Of a stretch of DNA of 64,000 nucleotides, positions 1 through 9,762 are shown piece by piece. The translations under genes were made by a program, and so were the position numbers. A model generated the notes under the pieces. It ran no database searches and was not told the origin of the DNA. It worked only from the letters and a program-made list of their open reading frames with translations. Each line of letters begins with the position of its first letter. The stretch's first letter is position 1. This DNA comes from Glaciihabitans tibetensis. GTDB taxonomy: Bacteria > Actinomycetota > Actinomycetes > Actinomycetales > Microbacteriaceae. The stretch lies in contig NZ_PVTL01000009.1 of NCBI RefSeq assembly GCF_003003265.1, forward strand, positions 1-64,000, in the 5' to 3' direction.

Positions 1-44
1 AGTTCAACGATCTCTGCCGAGCTGAACCCTGCGGTGATGGACAT
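1..44 (-). CDS. 5' end of an unidentified protein gene (cut by window edge)
   Basis: Read on the minus strand, an ATG at 44-42 opens a frame MSITAGFSSAEIVEL that runs off the window. A strong ribosome site AGGAGG lies at 57-52, seven bases before the ATG, so the start is well supported. Fifteen residues are too few to name a family. It is transcribed away from the methylmalonate-semialdehyde dehydrogenase gene, so the two probably share the 45-294 intergenic region. Confidence 0.6.
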   Translation of the reverse strand, partial: MSITAGFSSAEIVE

Positions 45-130
45 GTAGTTGCCTCCTGATCGTGAACTGACTCACAACCAGCCTGACGCAGAGGGCTATC
101 GACCCTTTTTCGCGCTTTTGCGCCCACGAC

Positions 131-240
131 TGGCCGGTCGGCGCGGCGCACGGTAGACAGTTGGCCGGTCGGCGCGGCGCACCCTCGACGACTGGCCGGT
201 CGGCGAGACGCACGGTCGACAATTGGCCGGTCGGCGCAGG
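131..240. repeat. Four tandem 31-bp repeats in a divergent promoter region
   Basis: The core TGGCCGGTCGGCG recurs exactly at 131, 162, 193 and 224, giving a strict 31-bp period. Flanking bases (GCGGCGCAC, then GGTAGACA or CCTCGACGAC) also repeat with changes. The last copy ends about 55 bp before the dehydrogenase start. Three helical turns per unit would place the cores on one face of the DNA, as in an array of regulator sites; a simple minisatellite is equally possible. Confidence 0.85.
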
Positions 241-294
241 CCCGCGAGCGGTAGCGTGGAAGCGTCCGGAACTCTCGATGAGGAGAACACCCTA

Positions 295-1872
<1,578 letters not shown>

Positions 1873-1900
1873 CGGGTGCGGCGGCGGGCGTTGCGCGCGT

Positions 1901-1990
1901 GGCGGCTCGCGGCGGCTCGCGGCGGCTCGCGGCGGCTCGCGGCGGCTCGCGGCGGCTCGCGGCGGCTCGCGGCGGCTCGCGGCGGCTCGC
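1901..1990. repeat. Nine perfect copies of a 10-bp tandem repeat
   Basis: GGCGGCTCGC is repeated nine times without a mismatch starting 29 bp after the mmsA stop codon. The run has no coding potential of its own. The perfect identity suggests recent slippage or a length-variable locus. Confidence 0.97.
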
Positions 1991-2135
1991 GGCGGTAGGT
2001 ATCTGCTCGCCGCGGTAGCTATCGCCGCCATTTCTCGTCGCCGCTGCAGATACCTACTCGCCGCGGTAGTTGTTTCTACCGCGCCGAGTGTGCTTCTGCC
2101 GCAACGAATGCGGCAGCCGCAGGTATCTACCGCTC
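1991..2135. repeat. Dispersed CGGTAG-type intergenic repeat, copy A
   Basis: The stretch holds several CGCGGTAG or CTACCG modules in both orientations. An inverted pair GTAGGTATCTGC (1995-2006) and GCAGATACCTAC (2046-2057) can form a large hairpin. Positions 2051-2092 match 4169-4210 at 39 of 42 bases, so this is one copy of an intergenic element family that recurs beyond the SDR/XRE gene pair. Confidence 0.8.
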
Positions 2136-2153
2136 CCGGCCCCCGAAAACGCG

Positions 2154-2183
2154 TCGCGGCACCGGACATGTCCGGTGCCGCGA
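2154..2183. terminator. 30-bp perfect palindrome between convergent genes
   Basis: The two 15-base halves meeting at 2168/2169 (centre GGACATGTCC) are exact reverse complements with no spacer. It lies between the 3' ends of mmsA and the SDR gene. It could fold as a cruciform or act as a two-way terminator, but has no T-tract on either side. A dimeric-protein site is the alternative. Confidence 0.5.
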
Positions 2184-2304
2184 GGCAGTAACGGGGGCCG
2201 CGAGGGAGCTGCCCTACGGGTAACCGGTGCCGCGAGCGGTGGGCGAGCCGGCGAGCGGCGAGCGAGGGGCCGCGACGGGGCTGCGGACCGGCGCTTGCGC
2301 CTCC

Positions 2305-3054
2305 CTAGTGCGCCGCGCCGCTCAGCACCGCGAGCACGTCGTCGTAGCGTCCCTCGACCGTGGCGTTCCGCAGGTACTTGACCCGCTCGACGAGGATCTC
2401 GCGCGCGTCGGGCTGCGCCTCGAGCAGTGCCATGGTCTCGTCGAGGTACTCCTCGAGTGGCATCGCGCCGGGGTCATCCTGCTGCCCCATCAGCGTGGTC
2501 TGCACGGCGGGCGGCACCAGCTCGATGACGCGCACGGTCGTGTCCGCGAGCTGCACGCGCAGGCTCTCACTGAACGAGTGGATCGCCGCCTTCGTGGCGT
2601 TGTAGGTGGGGGTGATGGGGAGCGGCACGCTGGCTAGTCCGGACGAGACGGTCATGATCGTGGCATCCGGCTGGCCTGCAAGAAATTCGCTGAAGGCGGC
2701 GATGAGCCGGATCGGACCGAGCACGTTGGTCACCACGGTGGCCTCGGCGGTGGCGAGGAAACCGGCGGACGTGACATCCTCCACCTGCATGATTCCGGCC
2801 ATGGTGATGAGAACGTTGGTGGCGGGCCAGCGCTCCTGCACCTCGCGGGAGACCCGCACGACGGCAGCGGGGTCGGTCGTGTCGAGGGCGATGGACTCGA
2901 TTCCGGGGTGGTCGCGGGTGATGGACTCGAGCAGCTCGGCGCGGCGGCCGGCGATGATGACGGTGTTGCCCGCGGCGTGGAGGCGCAGGGCCAGGCCGAG
3001 TCCGAGGCCGGAGGTTCCGCCGGGGATGAAGATGGTGTTTCCGCTGATGTTCAT
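2305..3054 (-). CDS. SDR-family NAD(P)-dependent oxidoreductase (DltE-like)
   Basis: This 249-residue protein is a classical short-chain dehydrogenase. The cofactor loop GGTSGLGLGLA is at residues 12-22, a GRR motif near 37 suggests NADP(H), and the catalytic Ser-Tyr-Lys set is seen as VSSGLAS and YNATKAA. The C-terminal part (EEYLDETMALLEAQPDAREI) matches the DltE-like subgroup, whose substrates are mostly unknown. It is transcribed away from an XRE regulator at 3267, a common pairing in actinobacteria where the regulator controls the reductase. The actual substrate cannot be read from the sequence. Confidence 0.88.
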   Translation of the reverse strand: MNISGNTIFIPGGTSGLGLGLALRLHAAGNTVIIAGRRAELLESITRDHPGIESIALDTTDPAAVVRVSREVQERWPATNVLITMAGIMQVEDVTSAGFLATAEATVVTNVLGPIRLIAAFSEFLAGQPDATIMTVSSGLASVPLPITPTYNATKAAIHSFSESLRVQLADTTVRVIELVPPAVQTTLMGQQDDPGAMPLEEYLDETMALLEAQPDAREILVERVKYLRNATVEGRYDDVLAVLSGAAH

Positions 3055-3266
3055 GGGTTCTCCAGTCGATGTGGTCCGGCCCGGGGGTGTGGGTGAGGTG
3101 GGGGTGTTGCTGGGTGGATCTGGGAAGATCTGGGTGAATCTGGTGAAACGGATGTCCCGGCCGCTGCGATCCAGTCTGTGCGAGTCGTCGCGGGCGCGGC
3201 AGAGACCGCTTAACCACGGATCGCGGATCCCTGTTTGCGCGCGGGCACGGCTGCGATGATGGAGCG

Positions 3267-4103
3267 ATGGACCGCGCCGAACTTGCTGATTTTCTCCGCA
3301 GCCGTCGCGAGGCGCTCACTCCCGCCGAGGTGGGGCTGTCGACGGGGCCGCGGCGCCGCACGAGTGGCCTGCGGCGCGAGGAGGTCAGCGCGCTCACGGG
3401 CATGTCGACCGACTACTACGCCCGGCTCGAGCAGCAGCGCGGCCCGCAGCCCTCGGAGCAGATGGTGATCGCTCTCGCCCGCGGACTTCGCCTCACCCTC
3501 GACGAGCGCGACCACCTCTACCGTCTCACCGGACACAATCCGCCCCGGCGGACCCGGCGCACCGGTCACGTGAGTCCTGCCCTAATGCGGGTGCTCGACC
3601 GACTCGACGACACCCCGGCCCTCGTGCTCACCGACCTCGGGGAAACGCTCGCGCAGAATCGGCTCGCCGTAGCTCTGCTTGGCGACCACAGCAAACACAC
3701 CGGCATGGCCCGCAGCGGTTATTACCGCTGGTTCACCGACCCGACAGAGCGCGCGGCCTACCCACCAGAGGACCACGAGCACCAGTTGCAAGTGCAGGCT
3801 GCGGGGCTTCGCGCGGCAGTCAGCCAGGGCGGCGCAGACCCGCGCGCCCGCGAGATCGTGGCGGAGCTGCTCGCTACCAGCTCCGAGTTTGCGTCCGTCT
3901 GGGAGAAGCACGAGGTCGCCCAGCGCTTCGACGATCACAAGACCCTGGTGCATCCCCAGGTCGGCGCCATCGAGCTGGACTGCCAGGCCCTGTTCACGGA
4001 GGACCAGTCGCAGGCCCTGCTTGTGCTGACCGCCACCCCGGGCAGCGCATCCGCGGAGAAGCTCCGGTTGCTCGGCGTGATCGGATCGCAGCAGTTCGCG
4101 TGA
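3267..4103 (+). CDS. XRE-family regulator with MmyB-like ligand domain
   Basis: A 278-residue DNA-binding protein. Residues about 1-85 form the helix-turn-helix (LRREEVSALTGMSTDYYARLEQQRG), followed by the MmyB-like domain (MRVLDRLDDTPALVLTDLGE onward; YRWFTDP; VEAIELDCQ-type end). Members of this class are usually local regulators of a neighbouring SDR or reductase, here the divergent gene ending at 2305. The ATG at 3267 is followed by the usual start DRAELADFLRSRREALTP. A second member of the same class sits at 33912. Confidence 0.9.
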   Translation: MDRAELADFLRSRREALTPAEVGLSTGPRRRTSGLRREEVSALTGMSTDYYARLEQQRGPQPSEQMVIALARGLRLTLDERDHLYRLTGHNPPRRTRRTGHVSPALMRVLDRLDDTPALVLTDLGETLAQNRLAVALLGDHSKHTGMARSGYYRWFTDPTERAAYPPEDHEHQLQVQAAGLRAAVSQGGADPRAREIVAELLATSSEFASVWEKHEVAQRFDDHKTLVHPQVGAIELDCQALFTEDQSQALLVLTATPGSASAEKLRLLGVIGSQQFA

Positions 4104-4122
4104 GGGCTCACGGGCGCGGCTG

Positions 4123-4272
4123 GCTCGGCGCGGTAGTAACCCACGCCCCGCCCGCCCGGCGCGGTAGTTACCTACTCGGCGCGGTAGTTGTTTCTGCCGC
4201 GCCGAGTGGGTAACTACCGCGGCGAGCCGCCGCAGCCCCGGCGGAGAGTAGGTTTCTACCGCGCCGAGCCGC
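4123..4272. repeat. Dispersed CGGTAG-type intergenic repeat, copy B
   Basis: The segment has CGCGGTAG modules at about 4130, 4161 and 4181 and their complement CTACCGCG at about 4214 and 4257. Arms at 4164-4184 and 4197-4217 are reverse complements with one mismatch, a potential 20-bp stem around a 12-base loop. Positions 4169-4210 match 2051-2092 at 39 of 42 bases in direct orientation. The element overlaps the last codons of the small membrane protein gene on the other strand. Confidence 0.85.
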
Positions 4273-4627
4273 CACGCCGCGGCTGGAGCGGCACGGCGGC
4301 GATCGCCAACCCCCACAGGCTGACCGCACCGATACACACCATCGCGACCGTCGGACCCCAGCCGGCCCGCGCCAGCACGGTTGTGCCGTCGGCGGTTTCC
4401 CACCCGCACTCGCGCCCGAGCGGCCACATGACGAATCGGTCAATCACGGGGCTGGCCTCAAGCGAATAGGCGAGCGGATGGTACGGGCCGTACACCGCGC
4501 AGTCGTGGTACCCGGCGATATACGACGCCGCGGCAACGAACAGCAGCCACGCCACCCCGGCGACCGCGAACATAATGATTCCGAGTCGTCTGCGATCTCG
4601 GTTCGCTCGCAAGACACGGTCGGTCAT
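4256..4627 (-). CDS. Small membrane protein of unknown function
   Basis: The 123-residue frame has two hydrophobic segments, about residues 16-38 (LGIIMFAVAGVAWLLFVAAA) and 91-110 (VAMVCIGAVSLWGLAIAAV), separated by a loop with two Cys (HDCAVYGPYHPLAY and GRECGWETADG). That layout fits a small inner-membrane protein with an outside loop, perhaps disulphide bonded. No convincing ribosome site precedes ATG 4627. I do not recognise a family. The region 4628-4824 upstream has an AT-rich patch near 4676-4700 that may be a promoter. Confidence 0.5.
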   Translation of the reverse strand: MTDRVLRANRDRRRLGIIMFAVAGVAWLLFVAAASYIAGYHDCAVYGPYHPLAYSLEASPVIDRFVMWPLGRECGWETADGTTVLARAGWGPTVAMVCIGAVSLWGLAIAAVPLQPRRGGSAR

Positions 4628-4824
4628 CGCTGCGCCGGCATCCTGCGCGGCCCAACCGGACAGGGAGTATAGATGAGCATATCTTCAGTTAAGAGGATGC
4701 TCGAGTGCCTGCCATCAGTCTGCAGAGTGACATCCACCTCTCGAAGTTGGCGCCTCATGCCAGTGATGCCCGACCTACGATGGAGTGAAGCGGATGTCGC
4801 GGCCAGAAGCGGGAGGCGAACGCG

Positions 4825-6693
4825 GTGACTCCTCCAACGCAGGGCACGGATGATGGCGACGACACCGGCTCGCCGCACGACACTGGCGCGCCGCACGACA
4901 CCGGTTCGCCGCTCGCGCCGCACGGCACCCGGCGGCGCGAGGTCGTCACCGCGATCGCGGCGGTGCTGGTCGTCGCGGTTCTGGTTGTCACCGCGCTCTT
5001 CGTGCGGCAACCGCCACCTGTACCCGCGCCGAGCGAGCCGCCCGCGGCATCCGACACGCCCTCGCCCTCCCCCACTCCCTCGCCCTCACCCAGCCCGCCC
5101 GCCGGCCCGCCGGTGATCGAGGTGTGGGCCACGTCGATGGACCGCGAGTTCACCACCACGTTCGGACGCTGGGTGGGCGACTCGGCCCTCGATGGAGGGG
5201 AAGCACCGGAGGCGGGGGACACCGGGGAGGCACCGGACCCTGGGCCTGCACCGGACGCCACCATCACCGTCGACCCGGCCACCGCCCGCCAGAGCTTCAA
5301 CGCGGTCGGCGCCGCGCTCACCCACTCGTCGGCGGCGCTGCTGGCTGCGATGCCCGCCGAACAGCGGGCGGCGCTGCTCGAGGAACTGTTCGCCCCCGAC
5401 GGGCCGGTGCGACTGGGCATACTGCGCATTCCGTTCGGCGGGTCCGACTTCGTCGCCGAACCGGCGTACACCTACGACGACGTGCCGGACGGCGAAACGG
5501 ATTGGGGACTAGAACGTTTCAGCACCCGGGCAGACGACGCCACGCTGCGACCGATCCTGCGCCAGATCCTCGCCGTCGCGCCAGACCTGCACATCATCGC
5601 CTCCCCGTGGAGCCCGCCAGCGTGGCTCAAGGATTCCGGCGAGCTTGCGGGCGGGCGGTTGATCGAAGCCGACCGGGGCGCGAATGCCTACGCGCGGTAC
5701 CTGGTGCGGGCTCTTCAGGAATACGCCGCGGAGGAGATTCCCATCGCCGCCGTTACCGTGCAGAACGAACCGCAGGCGCGAAACCCCGACGGCTACCCGG
5801 GTTTGGACATGCCCGTGGAAGACCAGGCGTGGGTGATCTCCTCCCTCGGACCCGCCCTCCGCGACGCCGGCCTCAGCACGCAGATCTTCGCGTACGACCA
5901 CAATTGGGCGTTGCATCCCGCCGACGCCGCCTCCACCCCCGAGGGCGAGGATCCCGCCTACGAGTATCCGTCAGACGTGCTCCGCAGTTTCGCCGCCCCC
6001 TGGGTCGATGGGGTCGCCTATCACTGCTATTCGGGGGAAGCCGAGCGGATGTCGCGGTTGCACGAGAGCTTCCCGGATGCAGAGCTGTGGGTCACCGAGT
6101 GTTCAGGATCACATGGGGCGGATGATTCGTCCGCCACGATCTTCGCAAACACTCTCGCGTGGCAGGCGCAAAACCTGGTAATCGGGTCACTGAATAACTG
6201 GGCGAGCACGGTGCTGACATGGAACCTCGCGCTCAACGCCGACGGAGGACCCCACATCGGCGGCTGCGACACCTGCACCGGTGTCGTCACCGTTGAGTCC
6301 GACGGGAGCGTGACGCGCAACGCCGAGTACTACGCGCTCGCGAGCGTCGGGCGGTACGCACCGCGCGGCGCGACGGTCGTGGAGAGTTCGGTGGTGGCGG
6401 GAAGCACGGTGGGGAGCTCGCCTGAGGGCGACTCCGCAGTGGGCGACTCCGCAGTGAGCGACTCACTCCCCCACGTCGCCCTGGCCAACCCCGACGGCTC
6501 GACCGTCGTGACAATCTTCAACGGGGCCGGCGAGGAGCGAACCGTCGACGTTGCGATTCCGAAGGCCACCGCTGGTCCCGGGGACGAGTCGACCCAGCAT
6601 CCCGACGTCGACGCGACCACCTCGGTCGCCCGCGCGACGATACCCGCCCGCGCTCTGGCGACGGTCGTGATTCCAGCCCACCCGCAGCCCTGA
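4825..6693 (+). CDS. Membrane-anchored glycoside hydrolase family 30 enzyme
   Basis: This 622-residue protein is a GH30 clan-A glycosidase (the glucosylceramidase / beta-1,6-glucanase / xylanase family). It begins with a short cytosolic region with DTG(S/A)PH repeats, one membrane segment (about 43-60), and a Pro/Ser linker that puts the enzyme outside the cell. The barrel follows: LRIPFGGSDF, IASPWSPPAWLK, acid/base Glu315 in VQNEPQ, and nucleophile Glu425 in WVTECSG. The beta-sandwich of the family closes the protein (NAEYYALASVGRYAPRGA), interrupted by a low-complexity insert near residues 525-550. GTG 4825 is chosen for the GGGAGG site seven bases upstream. The preferred sugar is not predictable here. 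Confidence 0.9.
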   Translation: MTPPTQGTDDGDDTGSPHDTGAPHDTGSPLAPHGTRRREVVTAIAAVLVVAVLVVTALFVRQPPPVPAPSEPPAASDTPSPSPTPSPSPSPPAGPPVIEVWATSMDREFTTTFGRWVGDSALDGGEAPEAGDTGEAPDPGPAPDATITVDPATARQSFNAVGAALTHSSAALLAAMPAEQRAALLEELFAPDGPVRLGILRIPFGGSDFVAEPAYTYDDVPDGETDWGLERFSTRADDATLRPILRQILAVAPDLHIIASPWSPPAWLKDSGELAGGRLIEADRGANAYARYLVRALQEYAAEEIPIAAVTVQNEPQARNPDGYPGLDMPVEDQAWVISSLGPALRDAGLSTQIFAYDHNWALHPADAASTPEGEDPAYEYPSDVLRSFAAPWVDGVAYHCYSGEAERMSRLHESFPDAELWVTECSGSHGADDSSATIFANTLAWQAQNLVIGSLNNWASTVLTWNLALNADGGPHIGGCDTCTGVVTVESDGSVTRNAEYYALASVGRYAPRGATVVESSVVAGSTVGSSPEGDSAVGDSAVSDSLPHVALANPDGSTVVTIFNGAGEERTVDVAIPKATAGPGDESTQHPDVDATTSVARATIPARALATVVIPAHPQP

Positions 6694-6728
6694 GCCCGCA
6701 GCCCCAGCCTGCGGCTGTGAATCCCCCG

Positions 6729-7451
6729 TTATCCCTGCGCCGTGAACTCCTCGAGGGTCGCCGCCAGCAGGGAGAAGGACCACTGGTATGCCGCTTCCGG
6801 ATCGCGGCGACCGAGTGCCGCCGCGAGTTCGTTGTGGCGGTGCGCCGACGACGGGGTGTACTCGGTGATGGTGCCGCGCGTCTCGCGAAGCCGGGTGCGC
6901 AACAGCGCCTCAACGGTTCCCGAGAAGTGTCCCATGACCGCGTTGCCTGAGCTTCGCAGGATCAGTGCGTGAAACGCGACATCCGCCTGCAAAAATCCTC
7001 GTTCGTCCCCGCGGTCATTCGCGTCCGCCATCTCCGCCGCCGCTGCCGAAATCGCGGTCAACTCCTCGGCCGTTGCCCGCTCGGCGCACAGCCGGGCCGC
7101 GACGGGTTCGATCCCGAGCCGCAGCTCGATCAGCTCGCGCTGCTGCACAAAGTACTCGGAACCGTGCCCGCGCCAGGAGATCAGCTGGGGGTCCATCAGG
7201 TTCCACGACTGGCGCGGGAGCACCTGGGTGCCAACCCTCTGCCGAGGCTCCACCATGCCGAGCGATTGCAGAACGCGGAGCGCCTCGCGCAGTACGGAGC
7301 GCGAGACGGAGAAACGGGCGATCAGGTCGTCCTGGTTGAGCACGGAACCCACGGGGTAGCGCCCGTCGACGATGTCTTCGCCGACGGCGGTCAGCACCTG
7401 CGCATGCAGACCGCGCTCGGTGTGCACTCCGTATCCCGTGCTGTTTACCAT
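6729..7451 (-). CDS. GntR/FadR-family repressor of gluconate genes
   Basis: The 240-residue protein has an N-terminal winged helix (GLHAQVLTAVGEDIVDGRYP; FSVSRSVLREALRVL; MVEPRQRVGTQV) and a helical FCD effector domain with the metal-site pattern ELRLGIEPVAARL and DVAFHALIL. It is transcribed away from a gluconate permease and kinase, so it is probably their repressor, released by gluconate or a phosphorylated derivative. A clear palindrome, probably its operator, lies between the genes at 7525-7540. Confidence 0.88.
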   Translation of the reverse strand: MVNSTGYGVHTERGLHAQVLTAVGEDIVDGRYPVGSVLNQDDLIARFSVSRSVLREALRVLQSLGMVEPRQRVGTQVLPRQSWNLMDPQLISWRGHGSEYFVQQRELIELRLGIEPVAARLCAERATAEELTAISAAAAEMADANDRGDERGFLQADVAFHALILRSSGNAVMGHFSGTVEALLRTRLRETRGTITEYTPSSAHRHNELAAALGRRDPEAAYQWSFSLLAATLEEFTAQG

Positions 7452-7524
7452 TCCCGCTCCTTCGTCTGTGCAAGAGTGTGCAGCAACTTGACGCTCCTCA
7501 ATCGGCGTGCGACACTCACTACGT

Positions 7525-7540
7525 CTGATTAATCAGATTA
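7525..7540. promoter_or_regulatory. Probable GntR operator
   Basis: CTGATTAATCAG (7525-7536) is a perfect 12-bp palindrome, and it overlaps a second perfect one, TAATCAGATTA (7530-7540). This is the only AT-rich patch in the 193-bp gap between the repressor and the permease and is placed to control both. It does not follow the TNGTNNNACNA pattern of many FadR-type sites. Confidence 0.6.
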
Positions 7541-7644
7541 ATAGGTTTAGTGCCTCCCTCTACTATGCCCGACGCGGCGTGGTCGGCGGGTAGCCCCAAA
7601 CCCGACAATGAGGTCGCGCGGATGCGCCCTCCGAGAGGACGAAG

Positions 7645-9027
7645 ATGTACCCCTTCACCGTACCGATGGCCACGGACGCCATCGAACCGGCCAGCAGCGA
7701 ACCGCAGCTGATAATCGCGGCGCTCGTCGGCATCGCCGTCATCATCACTCTGATCACCTGGCTCAAGGTGCACCCGTTCTTCGCACTCACGCTCGGGGCT
7801 GTCGGCGTCGGCATTGGCGCGGGGCTCGCTCCGGGCCTTGCCATCACAAGCTTCACCACCGGATTCGGCTCCACCATGGGCGGCGTCGGTGTGCTGATCG
7901 GCCTCGGCGCGATGTTCGGCAAGTTGCTCGCTGACTCGGGTGGTGCCGACCGCATCGTCGACACCCTCATCAAGCGCGCAAGCACCAAGTCACTGCCGTG
8001 GCTGATGGGACTGATCGGCGCCCTCGTCGGCCTCCCGATGTTCTTCGAGGTGGGCCTCGTGCTCCTCGTCCCGATCGTCATCCTGGTCGCCCGCCGCAGC
8101 GGAATCTCCCTGATCAAGGTCGCCATCCCGGCCCTCGCCGGCCTTTCGGTGATGCACGGACTGGTCCCTCCGCACCCCGGCCCGCTCGTGGCCGTGACCA
8201 CCCTGGGCGCCGACCTCGGACTGACCCTCGGACTCGGCATCATCGTCGCTATCCCGACCGTCATCCTCGCCGGCCCCGTCTTCGGCCAGATCGCCGCGCG
8301 CTGGGTCAACGTTCCGGTGCCCGCCCTGTTCGAGGCATCCGACGACAAGCCCATCGGCCGCAGCCGCCCGACCTTCCTTGTAGCCGTCGGAGGAATTCTG
8401 CTCCCCGTCGTGCTGATGCTCGCCCGCAGCATCGTAGACTCCGTCGCCCCGAACGACACCGGCAGCCTCAAGGCCAGCCTCGACTTCCTCGGCACCCCGA
8501 TGGTCGCACTCTCGCTCGCCCTCATTTACGCGATGATCTTCTTTGGTCGCAGCCTCGGCCGCGCCGGCGTGCAGAAGACGATGTCCGCGTCGCTTCCTGA
8601 AATCGCGGGCATCCTGCTCATCGTGGGCGCCGGTGGTGGTTTCAAGCAGGTGCTCATCGACACCGGAATCGGAACCGTGATCGCGAACGCCATCACGGAC
8701 ACCGGCTTCTCCGTCGTGCTCCTCGCGTGGGTTGTTGCGGCGCTCATCCGCGTCGCCACCGGATCTGCAACGGTCGCGACCGTGACCGCCGCCGGCATCC
8801 TCGCTCCCGTCGCCGCCACGCTCGCCGGACCCGAACTGTCACTGCTGGTGCTCGCCATCGGAGCCGGTTCGCTCTTCCTCTCCCACGTCAACGACGCGGG
8901 CTTCTGGCTGGTGAAGGAATACCTCGGCACAACCGTCGGCCAGAACCTGAAGACCTGGACCCTCATGGAGTGCATCATCTCGCTCGTCGGCCTCGGCGGC
9001 GTGCTCATTCTGGATATTTTCATCTGA
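7645..9027 (+). CDS. gntP: GntP-family gluconate:H+ symporter
   Basis: A 460-residue integral membrane permease with about 12 to 14 hydrophobic spans, full length for the GntP family. Typical stretches are seen: TTGFGSTMGGVGVLIGLGAMFGKL, DSGGADRI, GLPMFFEVGLVLLVPI, HGLVPPHPGPL, ATGSATVATVTAAGI and HVNDAGFWLVKEYLG. It imports gluconate (or a related sugar acid) for the kinase that follows. A GAGAGGA site lies just before ATG 7645. Its TGA overlaps the kinase ATG, so the two are translationally coupled. Confidence 0.93.
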   Translation: MYPFTVPMATDAIEPASSEPQLIIAALVGIAVIITLITWLKVHPFFALTLGAVGVGIGAGLAPGLAITSFTTGFGSTMGGVGVLIGLGAMFGKLLADSGGADRIVDTLIKRASTKSLPWLMGLIGALVGLPMFFEVGLVLLVPIVILVARRSGISLIKVAIPALAGLSVMHGLVPPHPGPLVAVTTLGADLGLTLGLGIIVAIPTVILAGPVFGQIAARWVNVPVPALFEASDDKPIGRSRPTFLVAVGGILLPVVLMLARSIVDSVAPNDTGSLKASLDFLGTPMVALSLALIYAMIFFGRSLGRAGVQKTMSASLPEIAGILLIVGAGGGFKQVLIDTGIGTVIANAITDTGFSVVLLAWVVAALIRVATGSATVATVTAAGILAPVAATLAGPELSLLVLAIGAGSLFLSHVNDAGFWLVKEYLGTTVGQNLKTWTLMECIISLVGLGGVLILDIFI

Positions 9028-9656
9028 TGGATGTCGGGCAGAACGCACAAAACGAAGACGGCACCACCCCGCTTCCCATCGATCTCGACGGCCGCCAACC
9101 CGTCCTGGTGGTCATGGGCGTCTCCGGATCGGGCAAGTCGACGGTGGCGGCGCTCCTCGCCGGTCAGCTCGGCTGGGACTTCGCCGAGGGCGACGACCTC
9201 CACCCCGACGCCAACGTCGAGAAGATGGCCTCGGGCACCCCGCTCACCGACGACGACCGCTGGCCCTGGCTCGACACGGTGTCGTCGTGGGTCATCGAGC
9301 ACGCCATGGCCGATGTGCCCGGCATCATCACGTGCTCGGCGCTGAAGCGAAAGTATCGCGATGTGCTGCGCGAGAGAAATGTGATTTTCGTGCACATGGT
9401 CGGCTCGAAGCAACTCCTCGGAACGCGGATGTCTGCCCGGCTCGACCACTTCATGCCGACGACGCTGCTCGACTCCCAGCTGGACACACTGGAGCCGCTC
9501 GACTCTGACGAGCAGGGCATTCTGATCGATGCATCCCGCCCGCCCGCCGAAGGGGCAGCGATGGTCGTGAGGCAGCTCCACCTGAAACCGGCGGCCGGAT
9601 CCTCCGCCCTCGGCGCGCCGAACCCGGGGCAGTCGACGGCGCCGAAGCGGGGTTAG
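9027..9656 (+). CDS. gntK: Gluconokinase
   Basis: The 209-residue P-loop kinase phosphorylates gluconate to 6-phosphogluconate for the pentose phosphate pathway. Walker A is GVSGSGKST (about residues 32-40), and the family signature EGDDLHPDANVEKM and GIPL-like GTPLTDDDRWPWL follow, with SALKRKYRD and the lid-region GSKQLLGTRMSARLDHFMP. The frame is open far upstream, but ATG 9027 overlaps the permease stop (TGATG) and gives the normal family N-terminus plus about 25 extra residues. The last 25 residues are Pro/Ser/Ala-rich and dispensable in appearance. Confidence 0.93.
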   Translation: MDVGQNAQNEDGTTPLPIDLDGRQPVLVVMGVSGSGKSTVAALLAGQLGWDFAEGDDLHPDANVEKMASGTPLTDDDRWPWLDTVSSWVIEHAMADVPGIITCSALKRKYRDVLRERNVIFVHMVGSKQLLGTRMSARLDHFMPTTLLDSQLDTLEPLDSDEQGILIDASRPPAEGAAMVVRQLHLKPAAGSSALGAPNPGQSTAPKRG

Positions 9657-9682
9657 CAATCACGCCGAAGCACTGCCAGCAC

Positions 9683-9720
9683 CACAGAAGCTCCGGGCCG
9701 TCTGGCTCGGAGCTTCTGTG
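9683..9720. terminator. Rho-independent-type terminator after gntK
   Basis: CACAGAAGCTCCG (9683-9695) pairs perfectly with 9708-9720 over 13 bp with a 12-base loop, followed by TTTGTT. It sits between the kinase and the convergent Hsp20 gene and could serve both strands. Confidence 0.85.
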
Positions 9721-9762
9721 TTTGTTCGCGAGGAACTTGCCGATCGCGCGGCGAGAGGGCGG

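Noticed and set aside
4..222. 72-codon minus-strand frame over the 31-bp repeats
   Set aside because: It reads repeat DNA and overlaps a better-supported gene start at 44.
131..240. Possible CRISPR array
   Set aside because: The 31-bp units are contiguous with repeats extending through the unit, only four copies, and no cas genes or unique spacers.
3111..3152. GATCTGGG-like repeats in the SDR/XRE gap as operators
   Set aside because: Three loose copies in G-rich DNA with no symmetry; too weak to call.
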